NCBI GenBank assembly: GCA_947374445.1
Contig: CANCBY010000004.1
Span: 1-32,642, forward strand
From: Pseudobdellovibrionaceae bacterium
GTDB taxonomy: Bacteria > Bdellovibrionota > Bdellovibrionia > Bdellovibrionales > Bdellovibrionaceae
DNA length: 32,642 bases
Direction of reading: 5' to 3'
This document shows positions 1-8,229 of the stretch, in pieces. The first letter of the stretch is position 1; every line of letters begins with the position of its first letter. The notes below the pieces were generated by a model, which was not told the DNA's origin, searched no databases, and was given only the letters and a program-made list of their open reading frames with translations. A program made the position numbers and the translations under genes.

Positions 1-1160
1 GAGACAATAATGACCGGCGGTCGATCCATTGATTTTGATTGAGTCAGAAAACCAACTCCATCAAGCTCTGGCATGTGCAGATCAAGAGTGATCAGATCAA
101 ATTTTTGAGTTTTAATTTTTTCAAGTGCTTCGCGTCCATTAGCGGCCGTTGCTTTGACGTTAAAACCAGTTTCTTTGCCGAGGATTTTTTTGAGCAAGGC
201 AAGAATAGTGGCGGAGTCATCGACACACAAGACATCTAAATCTCGAGGAGGGGGCAATTGGACAGACTTAGCCACAGCTCCTTGGGTTGAAGGTTGTGAC
301 GAGTTCTTACGGCCTTCGGCGACCGGGTGTTGGTAAACCGATGGGCCTATAGATTTAACAGGTAGACCCAATCCATTCAAAGACTCAGACACCCCCAGAA
401 AAAAGAAGCCGTGAGGTTGCAGATGTTTGATCATGTGCTTTGAACAATGTTTGATTTGATCTTGATTGAAGTAGATAAAAACATTTCGGCAAAAAATAAC
501 ATCAAACATTTTACCTTGCAAAAAGGGCTCAGGGCTTAAAAGATTTGCTGTTGTAAAGTGAACATGTTTTTTTAGTGCTTCTTTGACTTTAGAAAAGTCT
601 CGGACTTGGCCGGTGCCTCGGGTCCATTGACCGTTCATATACATGGCCGGTGATTGCTTGAGCTCTTCAGCTTTGTAAACACCATTTTTTGCGTGGTTCA
701 CTGACTCAGGATCAATGTCAGTGCCCCAGATTTCAAATGTCACATCGGGAGCTGCCGCTTTTAAATGAAAATTAAAAAACATCGCTAGAGAATATGCTTC
801 TTGGCCACGGCTGCTAGCCGCCGACCAAATGCGAATTGTTTTGTCAGTTGTTTTACGAGCTTTCTCGATCAAAAGATCAAGACCTCTGTTGAGCAAAAAT
901 TCGAAATGAGAAAATTCTCGAAAAAAATAAGTGTGATGAGTTGTCATCAACGAGAGCAGAGCTTGCGACTCGGACTCTTGATTTTTTTTCAAGTGATCGA
1001 GATAGTCTGAAAACTCTTCGAGCCCTAAGCGCAGCATCCTAGTTTTGAGGCGGTTTTCAACCATTGAGGATTGTTTAGGTCCCAGTTGAATACCAGCCAT
1101 CTTACTCACGATGCCTGAGACTTCATTCACAACATGTTGAATTGACTCACGTGTTTCCAA
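1..1160 (-). CDS. cheR: CheR methyltransferase fused to a CheB-type receiver domain (3' end outside window)
   Basis: Translated by hand from the reverse strand; no stop occurs before the left edge, so at least 386 residues are coded. Residues 1 to about 275 are a CheR SAM-dependent receptor methyltransferase: TTHHTYFFRE near residue 85, WSAASSRGQEAYSLAM in the SAM-binding region, and FDVIFCRNVFIYF followed by LGVSESL. After a linker of about 30 residues a receiver domain starts near residue 307, with acidic pair D314/D315 and predicted phospho-Asp D360 in LDLHMPELDG. That phrasing is typical of CheB, so the rest is probably a CheB methylesterase domain, which cannot be seen. Start is TTG, chosen for AGGAG 8 nt upstream (1169-1173). 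It is last in the cheA-cheW-receptor operon, 38 nt after the receptor. One protein would both methylate and, if complete, demethylate receptors. Confidence 0.88.
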   Translation of the reverse strand, partial: METRESIQHVVNEVSGIVSKMAGIQLGPKQSSMVENRLKTRMLRLGLEEFSDYLDHLKKNQESESQALLSLMTTHHTYFFREFSHFEFLLNRGLDLLIEKARKTTDKTIRIWSAASSRGQEAYSLAMFFNFHLKAAAPDVTFEIWGTDIDPESVNHAKNGVYKAEELKQSPAMYMNGQWTRGTGQVRDFSKVKEALKKHVHFTTANLLSPEPFLQGKMFDVIFCRNVFIYFNQDQIKHCSKHMIKHLQPHGFFFLGVSESLNGLGLPVKSIGPSVYQHPVAEGRKNSSQPSTQGAVAKSVQLPPPRDLDVLCVDDSATILALLKKILGKETGFNVKATAANGREALEKIKTQKFDLITLDLHMPELDGVGFLTQSKSMDRPPVIIV

Positions 1161-1198
1161 AAAATCTACTCCTAAGTACGAACAATTAATTCGTATTA

Positions 1199-3436
1199 CT
1201 ATTCTTCAAATCCAGGATCGTTTGCCGATGGCACGAAGTCGCCACCAGAAGCCTTTTTAAGGCTGTCGTCTTCGTGGGCTGCAGGCGAATACGAAGGTGC
1301 CGGCGCTGCCGATTTTTTTGGAGAAACCTTTTTAGAGCGACCTTTTAGATTTACTATATTGTCAGAGTCATTTTGGTGCGATGGTGTCGAGCTTGAATTT
1401 TTGTGCGAGCGGTTTTGCTTAGGCTCACTGTTGCCTAAAGGCTGGATTTGATTGCCGGTGACAACTTCTGAAAGTTCAAGAACGCTTCCGTTGAGAGCCG
1501 AAGCCTGAGCATTGAGTTGCTCGGCAGCGACTGATGAGCTTTGGGCTACACTTGAATTCTGTTGAGTTACTGCTTCAAGTTGACCAACAGCTTTAGATAT
1601 TTCTTGAATGCCTTGGCTTTGTTCGGAAGACGCCGTTGCAATCTCGGCAACGAGGCTATCGACTGATTCCACATTTTCTAGAATTTCGGTTAAAGCTTTG
1701 CTGCAGGCTTCTGTTTTTTCAGTTCCCAAAGAAACTTTTTCTTTACTCGTAGCCATTATTTTTTCAACGCGCTCTTTGGTTTCAGTCACGATACTTTGGA
1801 CTTGGCGAGTTGATTGTTCAAGCATGTCAGTGATTTCTTTAGCAGCGCTTCCACTCATGCGAGCTAGGTTTCCGACCTCTTCGGCAACAACCGCAAAACC
1901 TTTTCCGTACTCACCAGCCCGCGCTGCTTCGACAGATGCGTTGAAAGAAAGAAGTTTCGTCTGAAACACAATTTCGTTGATTACTTTCGTTTTAACTCCA
2001 ATATCCGCTATCAGATTTGTGATCTCACCAATGCGTTTATTGCTTTCTGTCATCTGGTCTGAGATCTCTTGGTTTGAATCACTGATTTCTGACATTGCCA
2101 ATTTCATCTGGCTTACAATTTCTTGGCCATTTTGAGCGGCCTCTCGGCTTTGGCTTGAGACCTCTTTTGATTTATTGGCATTATCGGCATTCTTTTCAAC
2201 CATAGCGCTGATCTCGTCGACAGCCGCGACGGTTTCTTGGAGAGCTGCCGCTTGCTCGGTGGCAGACTCAGATAGTTGTGTAGCCTGGCTTGCAATTTTT
2301 GTAGCAGCATCGTTAACTTCTTTTGACGAAGTCGAGAGGCCTTGAGTGATGTGATTTATCGTTTTTGAAACGACCAATCCAAACCAAACTGCAATTGCAA
2401 TTCCGACGAATGAAATCATAGCAAAAATGAGGTAGAAGTTGTTTTTAGCTTTGGTTACAGGGAGCATTGCTTCATCGGCGTCCACGTGAACCATTGTTGT
2501 CCAGCCAATTGATGTTATCCATTTAGGGTCATCAATGTAGGCGAATCCGACAAGATCTGGCGAAGGATCTTTGATGTCCTTAGAGATAATAGCTCCTGAT
2601 TTGTGCGCGGTGATTTGAGCGCCAACTGGTTGATGGTTTTGAGCGACGTTCTCTTTGAATAGAACTTTTTCAAGGTCGTCATCAAACTCCATTTTGCCGC
2701 CGTGATCTTTTGGCGCAAGGTTTGATATTACAAATCCTTCTTTATTAACAAGTGTGACTTCAGCGTCTTTCACTTTCATCATGTCCCAAGCTGCAGCCAT
2801 TTCAGTTTCGAACCACTTGTTGTTAGCCCTATTGGTGATGATGCCAACGATATCGCCGAGTTCGTTTGTTATCGGTGCAGAAAATGAAACTCCGGTTCGT
2901 TTGGGTTGGTTGAGAGCAAGCCCATAGATGGGGTCAACTTGCAGATCTTCGAAATAGGTTCCAGTAAAGCCTTTGGCTTTGTCCTCGGTCAAGTTGCCAG
3001 CCATAATCGATTTAAACCATGGCGAGTCAGCGTAAGATTTAGTCGAAAGTGTTTTTATATCTACAGGTTTGTCATTTGAATCTTTTTGATTTGAGGCCAC
3101 AAATTTTCCATTTTTATCAACGACAAGAATAACATCGTATATTCCGTAGAGCTTGACATATTCATCTAATATCTGAGGAAGGCGTTTTGCATTGAGTTCG
3201 CGTGTTATTGGGTTCAAAGCAAATGCTTGGATGTCTCCGTAGCGCTCGTAGAATTGAGCTGCGATTTTTTGTGCTAATACCTTCGAGCCGTCACTTTGAT
3301 TATTGAACATTTCTGCCGCATATTTATCGCCAAACTGATTGAAGGCGTAGAGTCCTCCGACCCCAATTAATGAGATCACGAAAAGAACCAGCCCAATTAT
3401 TTTTGTTCGTAAAGAGACCTTTGTTAATAAATTCAT
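1199..3436 (-). CDS. Methyl-accepting chemotaxis protein, dCache-type sensor, no clear HAMP
   Basis: A 745-residue transmembrane chemoreceptor. TM1 is about residues 13-32, an extracytoplasmic sensor region of about 300 residues follows (dCache-like, with VILVVDKNGKFVAS and VTLVNKEGFVIS strands), and TM2 is about 333-356. The signalling coiled coil runs about 370-660, with the conserved tip near 485-522 (FQTKLLSFNASVEAARAGEY, then GKGFAVVAEEV) that contacts CheA and CheW. No convincing HAMP domain lies between TM2 and the coiled coil. The C-terminal tail of about 85 residues is rich in Ser, Lys and Pro and ends in FEE. AGGAGAAT precedes the ATG. It lies 9 nt after cheW, so it probably feeds the CheA/CheW encoded with it. 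The ligand cannot be read from the sequence. Confidence 0.93.
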   Translation of the reverse strand: MNLLTKVSLRTKIIGLVLFVISLIGVGGLYAFNQFGDKYAAEMFNNQSDGSKVLAQKIAAQFYERYGDIQAFALNPITRELNAKRLPQILDEYVKLYGIYDVILVVDKNGKFVASNQKDSNDKPVDIKTLSTKSYADSPWFKSIMAGNLTEDKAKGFTGTYFEDLQVDPIYGLALNQPKRTGVSFSAPITNELGDIVGIITNRANNKWFETEMAAAWDMMKVKDAEVTLVNKEGFVISNLAPKDHGGKMEFDDDLEKVLFKENVAQNHQPVGAQITAHKSGAIISKDIKDPSPDLVGFAYIDDPKWITSIGWTTMVHVDADEAMLPVTKAKNNFYLIFAMISFVGIAIAVWFGLVVSKTINHITQGLSTSSKEVNDAATKIASQATQLSESATEQAAALQETVAAVDEISAMVEKNADNANKSKEVSSQSREAAQNGQEIVSQMKLAMSEISDSNQEISDQMTESNKRIGEITNLIADIGVKTKVINEIVFQTKLLSFNASVEAARAGEYGKGFAVVAEEVGNLARMSGSAAKEITDMLEQSTRQVQSIVTETKERVEKIMATSKEKVSLGTEKTEACSKALTEILENVESVDSLVAEIATASSEQSQGIQEISKAVGQLEAVTQQNSSVAQSSSVAAEQLNAQASALNGSVLELSEVVTGNQIQPLGNSEPKQNRSHKNSSSTPSHQNDSDNIVNLKGRSKKVSPKKSAAPAPSYSPAAHEDDSLKKASGGDFVPSANDPGFEE

Positions 3437-3445
3437 AATATTCTC

Positions 3446-3910
3446 CTATGCCGCGTTCTTTTGCGTTTGACTGAGAGTGGATCGATCTTGCACAGAGAGT
3501 GCTTTGGCTATATCTAATAGTAATATTAAATGTTTTTCTTTTCTGAAAACACCAGTGATGTAGTCATGGTTTTTTGAATTTTCGACTACCGGCTTTTCGC
3601 CCATTTCTTCGGCGCTGAGCAGATGCACAGCATTGACTTGATCGACGACAACACCAAGGTTGTAGTCACCAAGATCTAGAATGATCACAGAAGTCTCTTC
3701 GGTGCGCGAAGGCTTAATTCCTAGTTTTACTCGCAGATCCATCACCGAGATCACTTGACCTCGTAAATTCATAATTCCTAAGAAATGTGTGGGGGCTTGG
3801 GGAATTGGCGTGAATTCTGGATAGCCGATGACTTCTTTGATTGCGAGCAAAGGAATTCCAAACTCTTCTTTTGCTAGATTAAAACAAAGGTAACGCGAAT
3901 TATCGATCAT
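3446..3910 (-). CDS. cheW: Chemotaxis coupling protein CheW
   Basis: A 154-residue single-domain CheW, the adaptor that joins chemoreceptor tips to CheA. Family features are the opening strand YLCFNLAKEEFGIPLLAIKEV, the motif GIMNLRGQVISVMDLR near residues 45-60, and the closing LGVVVDQVNAV and ILLLDIAKAL strands. The ATG overlaps the cheA stop (ATGA, 3907-3910), so the two are probably translationally coupled. The receptor follows after 9 nt. The length is normal for the family. Confidence 0.95.
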   Translation of the reverse strand: MIDNSRYLCFNLAKEEFGIPLLAIKEVIGYPEFTPIPQAPTHFLGIMNLRGQVISVMDLRVKLGIKPSRTEETSVIILDLGDYNLGVVVDQVNAVHLLSAEEMGEKPVVENSKNHDYITGVFRKEKHLILLLDIAKALSVQDRSTLSQTQKNAA

Positions 3911-5835
3911 GCGGCTTGACCTCCGGCAGGAGCTGGCGTCGCTGCTGGCGTCGCCGATGGGGTAGGGGTTGAAATATAAAGTTTACGTTTAATTAAATCT
4001 TGTGGCTCAATGATCAGTGCGGGTTTGCCGTCACCAAGAATAGTTGAGCCGCTGACGCCCTTAAAACCTTGAAGCTCAGGTCCTAATTGCTTTATCACAA
4101 CTTGGAATTGGCCCAAGATGTCGTCAACTAAAAGTGCGCATGGGGATGCGCCTGAGCGAACAACCAAGGCAATCATGTCAGTGTTTTTTTGTGCTGATTT
4201 TCTATTAAAGAAATCACCCAATCTGAAAATAGGAATGTTTTCTCCGCGCAAAAGTAAAATGTCGCCCAAACCCGAAGTATTTTGAATTTGTTTTTCTGTG
4301 GGCCTTACGGTTTCGTGGACGTGGTTGAGAGGAATCACATATTTTTCTGGTCCATAGGTTAAGATCATGGCGTCGACGATTGCCAGCGTGAGCGGCAATG
4401 CAATACGAATGGTGGTGCCAGTGCCTAGTGTTGAATCAATCGAGATCTCTCCTTGGAGATCAAGCACATTCGTTTTTACAACATCCATGCCTACACCACG
4501 TCCAGAGACGTCAGTAACTTTTTCTTTGGTTGAAAAGCCCGGTGCAAAGATCAGGTTGAATGCCTCTTTTTCGGTGAGAGCGACGCCTGGTTTTATAACG
4601 CCCTTAGCGATTGCAATTTTTTTAAGTTTTTCTGCATCGAGGCCGCCACCATCATCTTTAACTTCAATGATGAGCTTACCTGATTTGTGTGAAGCCGAAA
4701 GTGTGATTTGCCCTTTTGCATTTTTTCCACGTGCCACGCGGATACTTTGTTCTTCGATTCCATGGTCTACAGAATTTCGGATCAGGTGAACAAGAGGATC
4801 GTTGATTTTTTCGAGCACTGTTTTGTCTAGCTCGGTCTCTTCGCCAACCAATGTGATGGCTACGTCTTTTCCGGTGGCTTGTGCTGTATCTCGAACAATT
4901 CTTTGCATTTTCTGAAAGGTCTGTTTAACCGGAATCATACGCAGGCTCATTGAGATGTCTTGGATTTCTTTGCCGACTTTTCCGAGTTGATCAATTGTCT
5001 TTTTTAGTAAGAGTGATTCTGATGAAAGAACTTGTTCTTTCATCACACTTTGTAGAATCACCATTTCACCTACAAAATTGAGCAAATTTTCAAGCTTCGA
5101 GAGAGAGACACGAATACTTTCTTCTGCTGCCGGCGCCTTGGCGGCAGGAGCTCCCGAGCTTGAAGGTTGTATCGGTTGAGGCCTTGTTGCAGGAATTGGC
5201 GCTGGGGATGGCTCTAATGCGACCATTTTTTCGACCTCTGCTTGCACTTCTAGTAACTGCGCGGGTACTTCTTCTTGAATAATGGAAAGAGGGGCTATCA
5301 ATGGCACCGCTTCGAAGACCGGTTCAGGGGTGCTGAAAAAATCAGTCGCGTCTTCTTGTGTGCTTTCGGATTGAAGCTCAGAAATAATTTTTTCAATTTC
5401 GTCTTCAGTAGCTGTTTGGCTTTCGGAATTCGTTCTGTTTTCAGCCGCAGGATTTTCAATGATTCGTGCCATCTCTGCAAGAATGGCTGTCGAGTCAAAT
5501 TTTGCATCGATGTCTGTCTTGAGTGTCTCTACCATTTTTATTAGATGGTCATTTCCATTTAACAAGACATTCACGACTGGTGCAGAGGCTACCATTTCGC
5601 CGTTTTTAATTTTGAGAATAAATGATTCAAACTGATGGGTGAAAGCGCCCATTTCATCGAAGCCAACTGCCTTTGAGCTTCCTTTTAGGTTGTGTGCTAG
5701 ACGGAATATCTTATTGAGGTTTTCGGCATTGGTGGGATCGCTTTCAAGAGCTAAAAAACACTGCTCGGTGTCCGCCAAAGCCTGGGCGGCCTCATCAAGA
5801 AATCCAACCTTAAGTTCTCTTTCAAAATCTTCCAC
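3907..5835 (-). CDS. cheA: Chemotaxis sensor histidine kinase CheA
   Basis: A 642-residue CheA. The N-terminal Hpt domain (about 1-105) carries the phosphorylated histidine H48 in LAHNLKGSSKAVGF. A long Pro/Ala/Glu-rich stretch (about 130-238) follows, with no recognisable CheY-binding P2 domain. The dimerisation domain starts near 240. The ATPase domain has an N-box HLIRNSVDHGIE (350-361), G1 box DDGGGLD (394-400) and G2 GRGVGMD (445-451). A CheW-like P5 domain covers about 480-620, followed by a Pro/Ala/Thr tail. Start is GTG with AGAGGA about 6 nt upstream. First gene of the operon; it should phosphorylate CheY and the receiver domain of the CheR/CheB fusion. Confidence 0.96.
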   Translation of the reverse strand: MEDFERELKVGFLDEAAQALADTEQCFLALESDPTNAENLNKIFRLAHNLKGSSKAVGFDEMGAFTHQFESFILKIKNGEMVASAPVVNVLLNGNDHLIKMVETLKTDIDAKFDSTAILAEMARIIENPAAENRTNSESQTATEDEIEKIISELQSESTQEDATDFFSTPEPVFEAVPLIAPLSIIQEEVPAQLLEVQAEVEKMVALEPSPAPIPATRPQPIQPSSSGAPAAKAPAAEESIRVSLSKLENLLNFVGEMVILQSVMKEQVLSSESLLLKKTIDQLGKVGKEIQDISMSLRMIPVKQTFQKMQRIVRDTAQATGKDVAITLVGEETELDKTVLEKINDPLVHLIRNSVDHGIEEQSIRVARGKNAKGQITLSASHKSGKLIIEVKDDGGGLDAEKLKKIAIAKGVIKPGVALTEKEAFNLIFAPGFSTKEKVTDVSGRGVGMDVVKTNVLDLQGEISIDSTLGTGTTIRIALPLTLAIVDAMILTYGPEKYVIPLNHVHETVRPTEKQIQNTSGLGDILLLRGENIPIFRLGDFFNRKSAQKNTDMIALVVRSGASPCALLVDDILGQFQVVIKQLGPELQGFKGVSGSTILGDGKPALIIEPQDLIKRKLYISTPTPSATPAATPAPAGGQAA

Positions 5836-5865
5836 TTCGATCCTCTATTTTTAAAACAGGCATGC

Positions 5866-5896
5866 AAAATCAAAAAACTGAAATAATTTTGATTTT
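5866..5896. repeat. AT-rich perfect inverted repeat in the cheA leader
   Basis: AAAATCAAAA at 5866-5875 is repeated inverted as TTTTGATTTT at 5887-5896, with an 11-nt spacer. It lies 31-61 bp upstream of the cheA GTG, just downstream of the sigma-28-like -10. It could be a leader hairpin or an operator. It is purely AT-rich apart from one pair per arm, so chance is possible. Confidence 0.45.
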
Positions 5897-5923
5897 TTAT
5901 CGGATTAAAAATCGCAGCGCTAA
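5897..5923 (-). promoter_or_regulatory. Candidate sigma-28 (FliA) promoter for the cheA operon
   Basis: On the minus strand, TCCGATAA (5897-5904) matches 7 of 8 bases of the flagellar sigma -10 consensus GCCGATAA. The -35 region at the usual 11-nt spacing (5916-5923) matches poorly. It would start transcription about 50 nt before the cheA GTG. Chemotaxis operons are classic FliA targets, so the context fits, but the weak -35 keeps confidence low. Confidence 0.38.
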
Positions 5924-5998
5924 AGACCAAATCGTTTTTAAGGTGTTGGTTTAGGCCGCTTAATAAAGTTATAAGAATCGATTTGCGACTTTGGTCTT
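5922..5998. repeat. Widely spaced inverted repeat between cheA and cysK
   Basis: AAGACCAAA (5923-5931) recurs as its exact reverse complement TTTGGTCTT (5990-5998), arms 58 bp apart, in the 281-bp divergent gap between cheA and cysK. This could be a pair of binding sites for one regulator serving both promoters. The gap otherwise contains only the candidate promoters listed and no gene. Confidence 0.35.
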
Positions 5999-6039
5999 GC
6001 TGCGGCAAGGTCTTTGTCTGCATTTCAATGCTATTTATT

Positions 6040-6045
6040 TATAAT
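6040..6045 (+). promoter_or_regulatory. Perfect TATAAT -10 hexamer upstream of cysK
   Basis: TATAAT lies about 72 bp before the cysK ATG. The best -35-like hexamer, TTGTCT at 6014-6019, is 20 bp away, which is longer than ideal. Plausible housekeeping promoter for cysK. Confidence 0.4.
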
Positions 6046-6116
6046 TGAAGATGAGTTGAATGATCAGGAGTTAGTCGGTAGCGTTTGAATCAGATCTGTT
6101 GCAATCGGAGACAAAA

Positions 6117-7034
6117 ATGAAAGCTGAAAATGTGTTGCAAACTATCGGGGCAACGCCTCATATCAAGATAAACAGACTTTTTGGGTCTTTCTCTAGTGTT
6201 TGGATTAAATCAGAACGTTCAAATCCGGGAGGCTCGATCAAAGATCGAATCGCTCTTGCAATGATTGAAGATGCTGAAAAGTCAGGTGCTCTAAAGCCAG
6301 GCGCGACTATCATCGAGCCGACCTCGGGAAATACTGGAATTGGCCTCGCAATGGTTGCTGCAGTCAAAAAATATAAACTTATTTTGGTTATGCCCGAGAG
6401 CATGTCAGTCGAACGACGACGAATTATGCTAGCTTATGGAGCGACATTCGAACTGACTGCAAAAGAAAAGGGCATGAAAGGCGCTATTGCACGAGCCGAG
6501 GAGCTTTTTGCGGCGACTCCAGGCGCATGGATGGCAAAGCAGTTTGAAAATCCTGCAAATATTGCAATTCATGAAAAGACCACGGCTCAAGAGATTATTG
6601 CAGATTTTCCAAATGGTATTGATGTGCTGATCACGGGCGTAGGAACTGGTGGACACATCACCGGTGTGGCAAAGGTATTGAAAGCGCGCTGGCCAAAAAT
6701 TAAAGTTTACGCGGTTGAGCCCAAGGAATCACCTGTGATTTCTGGGGGGGCACCTGCTCCACATGGTATTCAAGGCATTGGCGCTGGCTTTATTCCCGCC
6801 AATTTGCAAACTCAATATCTTGATGGCGTGATTCAAGTCGACGTACCAACGGCTCGTGAGATGGCAAGGCGGAGTGCACGCGAAGAGGGCTTGCTTGTAG
6901 GTATTTCGAGTGGAGCAACTTTGGCTGCTATTGCACAAAAATTGCCGGAGCTATCAAAAGATGCTGTGGTCTTGGGATTTAATTACGATACCGGCGAGAG
7001 ATATCTTTCGGTTGAGGGTTTTTTACCTGCTTAA
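6117..7034 (+). CDS. cysK: Cysteine synthase (O-acetylserine sulfhydrylase), CysK type
   Basis: A 305-residue PLP-dependent enzyme that makes cysteine from O-acetylserine and sulfide in the cytoplasm. Visible motifs are the PLP lysine K42 in NPGGSIKDR, the substrate loop EPTSGNTG (67-74), the phosphate-binding glycine loop GVGTGGHITGV (175-185), HGIQGIGAG (216-224), the serine of GISSGA (263-268) facing the PLP ring, and TGERYLS near the end. The MPESMS/GMKGA stretch is CysK-like. The ATG at 6117 is preferred because CGGAG ends 6 nt upstream; an in-frame TTG lies 18 nt earlier. It stands alone, divergent from cheA and followed by a kinase gene after 75 bp. CysM specificity cannot be fully excluded. 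Confidence 0.92.
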   Translation: MKAENVLQTIGATPHIKINRLFGSFSSVWIKSERSNPGGSIKDRIALAMIEDAEKSGALKPGATIIEPTSGNTGIGLAMVAAVKKYKLILVMPESMSVERRRIMLAYGATFELTAKEKGMKGAIARAEELFAATPGAWMAKQFENPANIAIHEKTTAQEIIADFPNGIDVLITGVGTGGHITGVAKVLKARWPKIKVYAVEPKESPVISGGAPAPHGIQGIGAGFIPANLQTQYLDGVIQVDVPTAREMARRSAREEGLLVGISSGATLAAIAQKLPELSKDAVVLGFNYDTGERYLSVEGFLPA

Positions 7035-7109
7035 TGTCACAATGCTGGGCTTATCTTAACGGGCTCGGCTGTTGACCTGTGGGGTTGAAGTTGAATAAAC
7101 TTAGTATTG

Positions 7110-8219
7110 ATGAATACAAAATTTGCTCCTGATCAAGTTGATAAAATTTTTTATAATTGCGTCGAGGATTGTTTCGAGCCAATTATGCTCACGGATAAAA
7201 AAGGGCATTTGACTTATGTTAATCCAGCCTGGGTTTTGACTTACGGCTATAGTAAAGAAGAAGCTCTTGATAAAACTCCACGGCTTTTAAGATCGACTCA
7301 GCAAGATGAAAAATTTTATAAAAGTATGTGGCAAACTATCCTAGATCCGAGCATTGGATTTTGGCGTGGCGAGGTGACCAATCAGGCTAAGGATGGTCAC
7401 ATGGTTCCTGTTTTGTTGACGATTACGCCTTACAGGCAGCCTTCTGGGCAAATCGTTGGCTATATGGGAATTGCTGTCGATCTCTCGGACCAAAAAAAAA
7501 TGGAGCAGCAAATTTTGCAGCAAGACCGATTAGCTTCTATCGGAATGCTAGCCGGTGGTTTAGCTCATGAAATCGGAAATCCTCTGGGGGTTATCCGCGG
7601 CCGAGCTGAACTGGTATTAAACCAAGTGCGTGGTCAAGAAGTGGCAGAAAAAAATATTGAAGTGATCATTGGACAGATCGATCGAATCTCGGGATTGATT
7701 CAGTCTTTGTTGCGTGTCAGTCGAGTGCCAGACAAAATTTTGCTACGGCAAGTTTTTTTGAATCAGGCACTTGAAGAGGTTTTGGTTCTACTCCGAGAGC
7801 CCTGCCATAGAATTGGGATCGAGATAAAGCTTCATCAAATCAATCAAGTAATTTTTGCTGAGCCCAGTCACTTGCAGCAGCTTTTTTTAAATATTTTGAT
7901 CAATGCAATGCACGCCATTGAAGAGAAAAAAAGTAAATCTGCCTCTAGCGATGAGCTGAATTTTATTGAAGTTTCTTCTCAGGTTTTGTCTGGCAAGCGT
8001 TGCGCGATTGCAATTCGAGATTCGGGCTGTGGAATTTCTGCAGAGAATCGCCATAAAATATTTCAGCCTTTTTTTACGACAAAGGCAGCAGGCAAGGGCA
8101 CTGGTTTAGGTCTCGCTGTTGTGTCGAAATTAGTTGAAGAGATGTCGGCTAAGATCTCGGTTGAAAGCCAAGGTCCGGGTACAGGAGCCACTTTTACGAT
8201 TGAGTTCGATACGCCCTAA
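7110..8219 (+). CDS. PAS-domain sensor histidine kinase, NtrB-like, no adjacent response regulator
   Basis: About 369 residues, with no membrane segment, so probably cytoplasmic. The N-terminal PAS domain (about 12-127) contains IMLTDKKGHLTYVNPAW and ends in GYMGIAVDLSDQ. The HisKA domain has the phospho-acceptor H153 in AGGLAHEIGNPLG. The HATPase domain has an N-box (NILINAMHAIEE), G1 (DSGCGIS), F-box (FQPFFTTK) and G2 (GKGTGLGLAVV). This subgroup usually partners NtrC-type activators. The nearest such regulator is at 12807-14282, across the phosphotransferase operon. The start is uncertain: TTG at 7107 is directly followed by ATG at 7110, and no good ribosome site is visible. The stop is 10 bp from the stop of the convergent propeller gene. 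Confidence 0.9.
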   Translation: MNTKFAPDQVDKIFYNCVEDCFEPIMLTDKKGHLTYVNPAWVLTYGYSKEEALDKTPRLLRSTQQDEKFYKSMWQTILDPSIGFWRGEVTNQAKDGHMVPVLLTITPYRQPSGQIVGYMGIAVDLSDQKKMEQQILQQDRLASIGMLAGGLAHEIGNPLGVIRGRAELVLNQVRGQEVAEKNIEVIIGQIDRISGLIQSLLRVSRVPDKILLRQVFLNQALEEVLVLLREPCHRIGIEIKLHQINQVIFAEPSHLQQLFLNILINAMHAIEEKKSKSASSDELNFIEVSSQVLSGKRCAIAIRDSGCGISAENRHKIFQPFFTTKAAGKGTGLGLAVVSKLVEEMSAKISVESQGPGTGATFTIEFDTP

Positions 8220-8229
8220 GTCTTAAATT

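Noticed and set aside
4367..4789. Plus-strand open frame of 140 codons
   Set aside because: Antisense to the conserved ATPase domain of cheA; no start signal.
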